64,000 nt of DNA from Clostridium sp. (GTDB lineage Bacteria; Bacillota; Clostridia; Lachnospirales; Lachnospiraceae): NCBI GenBank assembly GCA_021770825.1, contig JAETQD010000012.1, forward strand, positions 54,719-118,718, given 5' to 3'. Of this stretch, positions 28,343-35,978 are shown piece after piece (the stretch's first letter is position 1; every line of letters begins with the position of its first letter). A program made the translations under genes and the position numbers. The notes below the pieces were generated by a model, which did not search any database, had not been told where the DNA came from, and saw nothing but the letters and a program-made list of their open reading frames with translations.

Positions 28343-29392
28343 ATGAGCTTAGCAGAATATAAGGGTGTATATGTCTTTGCACAGCAGGTTGATAATGAAG
28401 TAAGCAGTATCGCTTTAGAACTGATTGGTAAGGGCAAAGACTTAGCAAAAGATTTAGGTACTACTGTTACAGCAGTTTTAGTTGGTTCCGACGTTAAGAA
28501 TCTTGCAGATGTACTCGGCGAGTACGGCGCAGACAAGGTTATCGTTGTTGACGATCCGGAATTAAAGGAATACAGAACTGAGCCGTATACACATGCTCTT
28601 ACATCTGTAATCGAAACTTACAAGCCGGACATCTTCTTAATCGGCGCTACTGCAATCGGCCGTGACCTTGGCCCGCGTGTTTGTGCACGTATCCATACAG
28701 GTCTTACTGCTGACTGTACACAGCTTGATATCGGAGATTTCCCGCTTACTCCCATGCCGGGTAAGGAGCAGAAGCACAATCAGCTTCTTATGACCCGTCC
28801 GGCATTCGGCGGAAACACAATCGCAACCATCGCCTGCCCGGATTTCCGTCCGCAGATGGCTACGGTTCGTCCCGGCGTTATGCAGAAGCTTCCGAGAGAG
28901 GTTGGAAGAAAGGCAGAGGTTGAGGAGTTCAATCCTGGATTTGTTCCGAATGAGAAGTATGTTGAGATCATGGAAGTTGTTAAGGCAGTTTCCAACGTTG
29001 CAGATATCATGGATGCAAAGATCCTTGTTTCCGGCGGCCGTGGAGTAGGAAGCCCGGAGAACTTCAAGATCTTGGACGAGCTTGCTGAAGCAATCGGCGG
29101 TACTGTAAGCTGCTCTCGTGCAGTTGTAGACGCTGGCTGGAAGCCGAAGGATTTACAGGTTGGACAGACTGGTAAGACCGTTCGTCCGCACGTATACTTC
29201 GCTATCGGTATTTCCGGTGCTATCCAGCACGTAGCTGGTATGGAAGAGTCTGACATCATCGTTGCCATCAACAAAGATGAGTCTGCTCCGATCTTCGATG
29301 TTGCTGATTACGGAGTTGTTGGCGATCTGAACAAGATTGTTCCGATTCTGACTCAGAAGATCAAAGAAGCAAAGGCTGCTGCTGACAAATAA
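28343..29392 (+). CDS. etfA: Electron transfer flavoprotein, alpha subunit
   Basis: A 349-residue subunit. The C-terminal FAD domain has VSGGRGVGSPENF, SRAVVDAGW, QVGQTGKTVRPHVYFAIGIS and NKDESAPIF, all diagnostic. ATG 28343 is chosen; GTG 28340 is directly before it. The gene is separated from etfB by the hairpin cluster, which is unusual for this pair, and is closed by a terminator. Confidence 0.95.
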   Translation: MSLAEYKGVYVFAQQVDNEVSSIALELIGKGKDLAKDLGTTVTAVLVGSDVKNLADVLGEYGADKVIVVDDPELKEYRTEPYTHALTSVIETYKPDIFLIGATAIGRDLGPRVCARIHTGLTADCTQLDIGDFPLTPMPGKEQKHNQLLMTRPAFGGNTIATIACPDFRPQMATVRPGVMQKLPREVGRKAEVEEFNPGFVPNEKYVEIMEVVKAVSNVADIMDAKILVSGGRGVGSPENFKILDELAEAIGGTVSCSRAVVDAGWKPKDLQVGQTGKTVRPHVYFAIGISGAIQHVAGMEESDIIVAINKDESAPIFDVADYGVVGDLNKIVPILTQKIKEAKAAADK

Positions 29393-29419
29393 AAAATAGC
29401 AGAGTGAATCTGTACATGT

Positions 29420-29458
29420 ATGCCCCCGTGCCGGAATATTCTAGCCGGGGGCATTTTT
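29420..29458 (+). terminator. Terminator of the butyrate operon
   Basis: ATGCCCCCG (29420) and CGGGGGCAT (29446) form the stem, followed by TTTTT. Confidence 0.9.
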
Positions 29459-29475
29459 GACTTTGGGAGAGTGAT

Positions 29476-30225
29476 ATGGTGGGAAAGCTGGTGCGGACAC
29501 CGATGATGAAGCGGTATCTGATGAAATTTGCATTCCGGGTGGCAGTTTTCCTGGGGGTTTTGGGCCTTTACCTGTTCCATAAGGATAAACTGACGGAATT
29601 TGCCACACAGCCGGTTTATATGGGGATTACGCCGCTTCATGTTTTATGGATTGTGTTCATGGGAATCATGCTTACCCATATTTTTCCCATGGAGAAAAGA
29701 ACCATGGCGCTAAAGAAGGCCAAGGCTAAGGAGTATCTGGAAGTGAACGGGTATTCCGAGCTGGAACTTTACCGGTATATTAAGGAGCAGAACATAAGGT
29801 CATGGAAAGTAATGCTTTTATGGCTTTCGGTCAATGCCGTTTTTGGCCTTTTGTATCTGTTGCAGATCATGGACTGTGCAGATTTAATTATGCTGTCGGT
29901 GTTTTATTTTCTGATGGACTATATCTGCATACTGTTTTATTGTCCGTTCCAGTCGTGGATAATGAAAAATAAGTGCTGTGTCAATTGCCGGATTTATGAC
30001 TGGGGACATTTTATGATGTTTACTCCCATGCTGTTTATCCGTAACTTTTTTAGCTGGAGCCTGTTTTTTACCTCCTGTGTGGTGCTGATTCGGTGGGAGA
30101 TTGTGTATGCAGGATATCCGGAGCGGTTCTGGAGCGGCTCCAATGGGAGGCTGCAATGTGCCAACTGCCAGGACAAAACCTGCCAGATCAAGAGGAACAT
30201 AGCTGCAAAGCTGCAGAAAAGATAG
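29476..30225 (+). CDS. Cysteine-rich multi-pass membrane protein, unknown function
   Basis: A 249-residue protein I do not recognise. Five hydrophobic segments are visible at about 20-34, 52-70, 112-130, 135-156 and 184-205. A charged loop lies between segments two and three. Cys167, Cys168 and Cys171 (KCCVNCRIYDWGH) follow segment four, and Cys228, Cys231 and Cys236 (QCANCQDKTCQIK) lie in the basic tail, both probably on the cytoplasmic side; the arrangement suggests a zinc or Fe-S site. It begins 17 bp after the etfA terminator, without a clear promoter. Confidence 0.75.
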   Translation: MVGKLVRTPMMKRYLMKFAFRVAVFLGVLGLYLFHKDKLTEFATQPVYMGITPLHVLWIVFMGIMLTHIFPMEKRTMALKKAKAKEYLEVNGYSELELYRYIKEQNIRSWKVMLLWLSVNAVFGLLYLLQIMDCADLIMLSVFYFLMDYICILFYCPFQSWIMKNKCCVNCRIYDWGHFMMFTPMLFIRNFFSWSLFFTSCVVLIRWEIVYAGYPERFWSGSNGRLQCANCQDKTCQIKRNIAAKLQKR

Positions 30226-30336
30226 ATTACCGGGCCGGGATGTGCAGGGGCCGACTTCGCAGAGCAGGGCCCTGTGCTCCGGTTGGCGCGTGTGATGAGT
30301 TTCACTGGCGGAGCTCATTTTTATTTCACTTAGTAC

Positions 30337-30368
30337 TTGACATTGCATAGTAGTAGGTATAATATAAT
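30337..30368 (+). promoter_or_regulatory. Promoter of the padR operon, possibly autoregulated
   Basis: TTGACA at 30337 precedes overlapping -10 candidates: TAATAT (17 bp spacing) and TATAAT (15 or 20 bp). The -35 and spacer read TAGTACTTGACATTGCATAG followed by TAGTA, with TACT and AGTA half-sites, a layout often seen before padR genes. Confidence 0.65.
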
Positions 30369-30408
30369 ATTATCAAATTGAAAACACCAGGAAAGGCATG
30401 GTGCGTGT

Positions 30409-30729
30409 ATGAATGCACAGTTGAAGAAGGGAGTCCTGGAGCTGATCGTTCTGGAGTCGGTCCGGCAGCGGGATATGTATGGATATGAGCTGGTGGAAGA
30501 GGTTTCCAAGGTGGTGGATGTGAACGAGGGAACGATTTATCCGCTGTTAAAGCGCCTGACCAATGAGCACTATTTTGAGACTTATCTCCGGGAGTCCAAC
30601 GAGGGACCGCCGCGGAAGTACTATCATCTGACTGCAGCGGGGGTGCTGTACCGGGATTCGCTGGAAGAGGAATGGAACGAATTGACAGAAAAAGTAGGAG
30701 AATTTTTAGAGGGGTGCCGCCATGGATAA
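30409..30729 (+). CDS. PadR family transcriptional regulator
   Basis: A 106-residue winged-helix repressor: LKKGVLELIVLESV, MYGYELVEEV, EGTIYPLLKRL and GPPRKYYHLTAAG are standard PadR motifs. It is the first gene of a three-gene unit with a DUF1700 protein and a membrane-anchored protein, a pairing common in clostridia. It overlaps the next gene by eight bases. Confidence 0.93.
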   Translation: MNAQLKKGVLELIVLESVRQRDMYGYELVEEVSKVVDVNEGTIYPLLKRLTNEHYFETYLRESNEGPPRKYYHLTAAGVLYRDSLEEEWNELTEKVGEFLEGCRHG

Positions 30730-31591
30730 AAATACATTTATGAGGGAGCTGGAACAGGCGTTGTCCGTGCTCCAGAAGGATGAACTGAAAGATATTCTGA
30801 GCGAGTATGAACAGCATATTGACATGAAGGTGAAAAGCGGGCTTTCCGAGGAGGAGGCCATTGCTGATTTCGGAAGTCTTACAGAGCTGACTGCGGATAT
30901 TTTAAGCGCATATCATGTGCGGGCTGATTATGCTGCCCCCAAAAAGAAACCCTTCGCGGAGCCGGAAAAGACCAAAACAGCCTGTATTCAGGCGGGAGAA
31001 AAAGCAGCCAAAGGCCTGAAGGGGCTTGGGGCCTGGCTGTTGTCCGTGCTGGTGTTCTGGAAACGGCAGATTGGGGCGCCCTTTGTGTGGGCTGCTGACA
31101 GATGGAAAAATCATAGGCAAAAGGAATACCAGACGGATAAACAGGAGATCGCGGTACAGAGAATACGGACCGGGTCCGGCAGGAAGCCAGGAGCTGACCG
31201 GGGCCTGAACCGGAAGGGAAAACTGGTATGGAGAAGTCTTTCCGGAGGAATCAAAGCCGGTTTCCATCTGATGGTGCAGGCTGTGTTATGGGGAATCCGC
31301 ATGGCATGGAATGCGGGCTGGATTTGCTTTTCACTGTTTTTTGCAGCATGCGGTGTTGGATGTTTGTATATTTTGGGACTGTTTGTTGTGCTTTTGATGC
31401 AGCATTATCCTCTGGCCGGAGTGACGGTTGGCTTTTTGGGCGCCATGCTGTGTACCTTTTCTGCGGCAGGACTGGGACTGACTTTCTTATGGAAGAAGGA
31501 GAAGACAAAAGATAAAAGCCATGGAGACGGCAGCGGACCAGACAAGGAAGATGGCCTGGTTCAGAAAGTGGAGGGAGAACAGTATGCGTAA
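30722..31591 (+). CDS. DUF1700 (HAAS domain) membrane protein
   Basis: A 289-residue protein. Residues 1-70 match the HAAS/DUF1700 module (FMRELEQALSVLQKDELKDILSEYEQHI, EEEAIADFGSL). A lysine- and arginine-rich middle follows, then two or three C-terminal hydrophobic segments from about residue 190. DUF1700 proteins usually sit beside PadR regulators and are thought to transmit membrane or envelope signals. The end overlaps the next gene by eight bases. Confidence 0.85.
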   Translation: MDKNTFMRELEQALSVLQKDELKDILSEYEQHIDMKVKSGLSEEEAIADFGSLTELTADILSAYHVRADYAAPKKKPFAEPEKTKTACIQAGEKAAKGLKGLGAWLLSVLVFWKRQIGAPFVWAADRWKNHRQKEYQTDKQEIAVQRIRTGSGRKPGADRGLNRKGKLVWRSLSGGIKAGFHLMVQAVLWGIRMAWNAGWICFSLFFAACGVGCLYILGLFVVLLMQHYPLAGVTVGFLGAMLCTFSAAGLGLTFLWKKEKTKDKSHGDGSGPDKEDGLVQKVEGEQYA

Positions 31592-32174
31592 AATACAGAA
31601 AATATTGATCGGTACTCTTTTAGGCGGCGTTCTGTTGGGCGGAATTGGTACAGGGATGGCTCTGGTGGAGTATTCCTCTTTTGCCTATGCAGGAGAAAAG
31701 ACCATGGGAGAGGAAAATCTGGTGACCCGGGAAATTGATTTTAAGTTTGAGCCGGAGAAGGGAAAGATTGTGGTGGTCCATGGGTATTGGGACAGGAAAA
31801 GTTATCCCAATGCTTTGGAAGAGGATGAGCAGGTGCCGGAAGGTGTGGTACGCTATGTGGTGACCCATAATCCCCAGACAACCGATGTGGCATTGAGCTT
31901 TGATGCATACAGCCAGGAGGAAATGGATGGAGAGGAAATGGACGGGGAGGAGACGCGGACGGATGTGGAAAAAATCCCTCCGCAGGGATATTTAAGTCTT
32001 CAAATCCAGTATGTGGGAAATGATTTTGAAATGTTCATGCAGAGTAAGGATGAAATTTTAAAGGAACTGAAGCAGAAGCAGATTTCCAGCTATAACGTGG
32101 CCTACATCACCGATGTGAGAATCAAGGTAAACCCGAAGACCATGCCGTATCTGGACTATGATACATTATACTAA
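31584..32174 (+). CDS. Membrane-anchored protein of a PadR-DUF1700 operon
   Basis: A 196-residue protein with one N-terminal membrane segment (ILIGTLLGGVLLGGIGTGMAL), then an outside domain. It has a small acidic tandem repeat, EEMDGEEMDGEE, near residue 115. Position corresponds to the DUF4097-type partner of such operons, but the sequence does not clearly show that domain. Start is ATG 31584 with GGAGG upstream; a longer frame from 31521 lies inside the previous gene. Confidence 0.7.
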   Translation: MRKIQKILIGTLLGGVLLGGIGTGMALVEYSSFAYAGEKTMGEENLVTREIDFKFEPEKGKIVVVHGYWDRKSYPNALEEDEQVPEGVVRYVVTHNPQTTDVALSFDAYSQEEMDGEEMDGEETRTDVEKIPPQGYLSLQIQYVGNDFEMFMQSKDEILKELKQKQISSYNVAYITDVRIKVNPKTMPYLDYDTLY

Positions 32175-32185
32175 AGGAAATGGAA

Positions 32186-32214
32186 GGGAGTCCCGCAGGG
32201 GCTCTTTTCTTTTT
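32186..32214 (+). terminator. Terminator of the padR operon
   Basis: GAGTCCC (32188) pairs with GGGGCTC (32198) with one G-T pair, then TTTTCTTTTT. Confidence 0.85.
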
Positions 32215-32271
32215 GCAAAAGCAGACTTCTTTCGTGTATAGAAAAAGTGTCAATTAATTTTAACAACTGTC

Positions 32272-32300
32272 TTGTCAGCTAATAAATTAAGATGTATAAT
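32272..32300 (+). promoter_or_regulatory. Sigma-A promoter of the nad operon
   Basis: TTGTCA, 17 bp, TATAAT, 30 bp before the nadA start codon. Niacin-responsive NiaR sites are expected near here, but no clear palindrome was found. Confidence 0.8.
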
Positions 32301-32330
32301 TCATGGGAATACAATCCAGGAGGGATGATT

Positions 32331-33236
32331 ATGACTGTGAAAGAAAAGATTCAATCTTTGAAAAAAGAGAGAAATGCTGTGATTTTAGCTCATTATTATG
32401 TGCCGGACGAGGTGCAGGAGCTTTCAGATTATGTGGGAGATTCTTTTTATCTGAGCAAGGTGGCAACGAAGACGGATGCCGATGTGCTGGTTTTATGCGG
32501 CGTGTCCTTTATGGGGGAAAGTGCCAAGATTTTAAATCCCGACAAGGTGGTTTTGATGCCGGATATGGAAGCGGACTGCCCCATGGCACATATGGCGGAC
32601 ATTGAAAAAATCAAGGAGCTCCGGGAGCAGTACGAGGACCTGGCTGTCGTCTGTTACATTAATTCCACCGCGGAGCTGAAAACCTATTCGGACGTGTGTG
32701 TTACTTCGGCCAATGCTTTAAAGATTGTCAGGGCCCTTCCCAATCAGCATATCTTTTTCGTGCCCGACGAGAATCTGGGGCACTATATCGCATCCTGCGT
32801 GCCGGAAAAGCACTTTATTTTTAATGACGGGCGGTGTCCCATCCATGCAGCCTTGAAGCCTGAAACCTTAAAAAAGGCAAAGGAGGCCCATCCGGAGGCA
32901 GAGGTGTTAATTCATCCGGAATGTGTGCCGAAGACCCTGGAAATGGCCGATTACATAGGAAGCACTTCCGGAATCATTGAGTATGCCGGAAAGAGTGAGG
33001 CAAAATCGTTTATTGTATGCACCGAGGACGGCGTGCTGTATGAACTGAAAAAGAAAAACCCCGGGAAGGAGTTTTTCCTGGCAAAAGAGGATTTCTGCTG
33101 TCCGGGAATGAAGCGGATTACTGCTCAAAAGGTCCTTGAGGTATTGGAGCACATGACAAACCAGGTGGAGGTGAGTGATGAGCTCAGGAACAGGTCCATG
33201 GCTCCCTTAACGCGTATGCTGGAGCTGGCCAAATAA
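32331..33236 (+). CDS. nadA: Quinolinate synthase A
   Basis: A 301-residue [4Fe-4S] enzyme that makes quinolinate from iminoaspartate and dihydroxyacetone phosphate. Motifs: VILAHYYVPDEVQELSDYVGDS, LCGVSFMGESAKIL, VCYINSTAELK, VLIHPECVP and FCCPGMKRIT; three cysteines in the second, fourth and fifth are cluster ligands. ATG 32331 has AGGAGG seven bases upstream and is preferred to earlier ATGs at 32292 and 32325, the first of which lies in the -10 region. Confidence 0.96.
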   Translation: MTVKEKIQSLKKERNAVILAHYYVPDEVQELSDYVGDSFYLSKVATKTDADVLVLCGVSFMGESAKILNPDKVVLMPDMEADCPMAHMADIEKIKELREQYEDLAVVCYINSTAELKTYSDVCVTSANALKIVRALPNQHIFFVPDENLGHYIASCVPEKHFIFNDGRCPIHAALKPETLKKAKEAHPEAEVLIHPECVPKTLEMADYIGSTSGIIEYAGKSEAKSFIVCTEDGVLYELKKKNPGKEFFLAKEDFCCPGMKRITAQKVLEVLEHMTNQVEVSDELRNRSMAPLTRMLELAK

Positions 33237-33272
33237 AATGTGAATTTTTATAAAAGAAAGTTGAAATCAGAC

Positions 33273-34559
33273 ATGAAAACAGATATTCTTATAGTAGGGT
33301 GCGGAGTGGCCGGATTGTATGCGGCGTTAAATCTGCCGGAGGAAAAATCCGTTCTGATGATTACCAAGTCGGATGCCGAAAGCAGCGACTCTTTCCTGGC
33401 CCAGGGCGGCATCTGCATGCTGAAGGATGAGGCAGATTATGAATCCTTTTTTGAGGATACCCTGAAAGCAGGACATTATGAAAACAACCGGGAATCGGTG
33501 GAAATCATGATCCGGTCTTCCAGAGAGGTCATTGGAGATCTGATTTCCTTCGGGGTGGAGTTCGCAAGGAAGGACGGGGAGCTTTTGTTCACCAGAGAAG
33601 GCGCCCACAGCACCAACCGGATTCTGTACCACGAGGATACCACCGGGGAGGAAATTACAAAAAAGCTGCTGGCACGCGTCCGGGAGAAAAAGAATGTGAC
33701 GCTTCTGGAATATACAGAGATGGTGGATATTCTGGAGCGGGACAACATCTGCTTTGGAATTGCGGCCAGGGACAGAGAGGGGAAATGTTTCCCCATCTAT
33801 GCCGACGGGGTGCTGCTTGCCTGCGGAGGAATCGGAGGTCTTTTTAAGCATTCCACCAATTTTCCACATCTGACCGGGGATGCTCTGGCGATCTGTTTAA
33901 AGCATGGGATTTCCCTGCTCCATACGGACTATATTCAGATTCATCCTACGACTTTTTATACGGAAAAACCCGGGCGCCATTTCCTGATTTCCGAGTCCGT
34001 CCGGGGAGAAGGGGCCTGTCTCTGCAACAAAGCAGGAGAACGGTTTGTAAATGAGCTTCTTCCGCGGGACCTTTTGACAGCGGAAATTTTAAAGCAGATG
34101 GAAAAGGATGGAACCAGCTATGTCATGTTAGACATGCGCCCCATCGGTGAGGAGACCATCAGGACCCATTTCCCGCATATTTATAAGTATTGTCTGGAAG
34201 AGGGATATGATCCCCTTAAGGAGTGCATTCCCATCGTTCCTGCCCAGCATTATTTTATGGGCGGAATCCAGGTGGACCGGAATTCTAAAACGTCCATGGA
34301 GAGGCTTTATGCAGCCGGGGAGACCAGCTGCAACGGAGTTCACGGCGCCAACCGCCTGGCCAGCAATTCCCTGCTGGAAAGTCTGGTGTTTGCAAAGCGG
34401 GCGGCCGGGAAACTTGGAAAAGAAGAAAAAAATACGGTTCCCGCAGAGGAACTTCCGCAGATTGAGGAAGCGCTGTATGAGGATGAAGAGGCGCTTCGGG
34501 AGCGGTATAAAAAGGCTGTGCTAGATGAAATTGAAAGGGAGAAGAAACGACATGAATAA
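33273..34559 (+). CDS. nadB: L-aspartate oxidase
   Basis: A 428-residue FAD enzyme that oxidises aspartate to iminoaspartate. The FAD motif GCGVAGLYAALN starts at about residue 8; AHSTNRILYHEDTTGEEI, HPTTFYTEKPGRHFLISESVRGEGACL and SCNGVHGANRLASNSLLE are present. It is shorter than the roughly 540-residue Escherichia coli protein, missing the C-terminal helical domain, as in many clostridia. ATG 33273 fits the conserved start; a GTG at 33240 adds 11 residues and cannot be excluded because the ribosome binding site is weak. Confidence 0.93.
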   Translation: MKTDILIVGCGVAGLYAALNLPEEKSVLMITKSDAESSDSFLAQGGICMLKDEADYESFFEDTLKAGHYENNRESVEIMIRSSREVIGDLISFGVEFARKDGELLFTREGAHSTNRILYHEDTTGEEITKKLLARVREKKNVTLLEYTEMVDILERDNICFGIAARDREGKCFPIYADGVLLACGGIGGLFKHSTNFPHLTGDALAICLKHGISLLHTDYIQIHPTTFYTEKPGRHFLISESVRGEGACLCNKAGERFVNELLPRDLLTAEILKQMEKDGTSYVMLDMRPIGEETIRTHFPHIYKYCLEEGYDPLKECIPIVPAQHYFMGGIQVDRNSKTSMERLYAAGETSCNGVHGANRLASNSLLESLVFAKRAAGKLGKEEKNTVPAEELPQIEEALYEDEEALRERYKKAVLDEIEREKKRHE

Positions 34560-35406
34560 CCCGATTACCATGACATTAAATGTGGATGAGCTGTTATTAC
34601 AGGCTCTGAGAGAGGATATTACCAGTGAAGACATCACCACCAATTCGGTGATGCGCGGGCCGAAAAAAGGAACCGTGCAGCTTATCTGTAAGCAGGATGG
34701 AATTATTGCCGGACTTTTTGTGTTCCAGAGGGTGTTTGAGCTTCTGGATAAAGCCGTTGAGGTGGAGTTTTTCTGTCAGGACGGAGACCAGGTGAAAAAG
34801 GGTGACCTGATGGCTGTTGTGACCGGAGATATCCGGGCGCTGCTTTCCGGCGAGCGGGTGGCTTTAAACTACCTTCAGAGAATGAGCGGAATTGCCACCT
34901 ATACAAAATCCATTGCAAGGCTTTTGGAGGGGAGCAAAACAAAGCTGCTGGATACGAGAAAGACAACTCCCAACATGCGGATTTTTGAAAAATATGCAGT
35001 AAAGGTGGGTGGCGGCTATAACCACAGATATAATCTTTCCGACGGGATTCTTTTAAAAGACAATCATATCGGCGCGGCGGGAAGTGTGAAACGAGCTGTG
35101 GAGATGGCAAAGGAATATGCGCCTTTTGTGAGAAAAATTGAGGTGGAAGTGGAAAATCTGGACATGGTACGGGAGGCTGTGGAGGCCGGAGCCGATATTA
35201 TTATGCTGGATAACATGACGCCTGAGATGATGCGGGAGGCCATTCAAATCATTGACGGAAGGGCAGAGACGGAATGCTCCGGAAATGTGACCAGAGAAAA
35301 TGTGGAGCGGCTTCTTACCATCGGCGTAGATTACATTTCCAGCGGTGCTCTGACCCATTCGGCTCCCATTCTGGATATTTCCATGAAAAATCTTCATGAG
35401 GTATAA
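34552..35406 (+). CDS. nadC: Nicotinate-nucleotide pyrophosphorylase (quinolinate phosphoribosyltransferase)
   Basis: A 284-residue enzyme that converts quinolinate and PRPP to nicotinate mononucleotide. Motifs: LREDITSEDITTNSV, LNYLQRMSGIAT, TRKTTPNMR, KVGGGYNHRYNLSDGILLKDNH, IEVEVENLD and ISSGALTHSAPILDISM. It overlaps nadB by eight bases, so translation is coupled. Confidence 0.96.
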   Translation: MNNPITMTLNVDELLLQALREDITSEDITTNSVMRGPKKGTVQLICKQDGIIAGLFVFQRVFELLDKAVEVEFFCQDGDQVKKGDLMAVVTGDIRALLSGERVALNYLQRMSGIATYTKSIARLLEGSKTKLLDTRKTTPNMRIFEKYAVKVGGGYNHRYNLSDGILLKDNHIGAAGSVKRAVEMAKEYAPFVRKIEVEVENLDMVREAVEAGADIIMLDNMTPEMMREAIQIIDGRAETECSGNVTRENVERLLTIGVDYISSGALTHSAPILDISMKNLHEV

Positions 35407-35429
35407 GAAAGGAAAGGAGGGGACCAGAA

Positions 35430-35978
35430 ATGAAGGGAACGGAGAGACGGCGGGAAATTCTGCATCTTCTTTCGACAGCGGGCAGCCCATTTTCCGGTAC
35501 CAGCCTTGCCGAGAGATTTTCCGTGAGCCGCCAGGTCATTGTCCAGGATATGGCATTGCTCCGGGCCGAGGGGCATGAGGTGATTTCCACCACCAGGGGG
35601 TATCTTCTCCATACACCGGTTCATGTGGTACGGATCATAAAGGTGTTTCATACGGATGAGGAAATGGCCGATGAGCTCAACACCATCGTAGACCAGGGCG
35701 GAGTGGCAGAGGATGTGTTTGTACACCACCGGGTTTATGGGGAGCTGAGAGCCAGCCTTCACATTGCGTCCAGACGGGATGTGGAGCGGTTCATGTCGGA
35801 AATAAAAAGCGGGAAGTCAGCGCCTTTAAAGGATGTGACTTCCGGATACCACTATCATACGGTTTCTGCCGATTCAGAGGCAACTCTGGATTTGATTGAG
35901 GCAGAGCTGGAACGAAAGGGATATCTCTGCAGAAAAAAGACAGAAAGGGGAGGAACGGATGTACCAGCTTTTAATTAA
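35430..35978 (+). CDS. niaR: Niacin-responsive transcriptional repressor NiaR
   Basis: A 182-residue regulator. The N-terminal helix-turn-helix (TSLAERFSVSRQVIVQDMALLRAEG) is followed by a 3H domain with the expected histidines in VFHTDEEM, VFVHHRVYGEL and GYHYHTVSADSE. NiaR (YrxA) represses NAD synthesis and niacin uptake genes when niacin is present. It is the fourth gene of the nad operon, giving negative feedback. The end overlaps the next gene by 20 bases. Confidence 0.93.
   Translation: MKGTERRREILHLLSTAGSPFSGTSLAERFSVSRQVIVQDMALLRAEGHEVISTTRGYLLHTPVHVVRIIKVFHTDEEMADELNTIVDQGGVAEDVFVHHRVYGELRASLHIASRRDVERFMSEIKSGKSAPLKDVTSGYHYHTVSADSEATLDLIEAELERKGYLCRKKTERGGTDVPAFN

Noticed and set aside
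32240..32290. NiaR operator at the nadA promoter
   Set aside because: TGTC occurs three times near the -35, but I see no convincing palindrome of the known NiaR type; a matrix scan would be needed.
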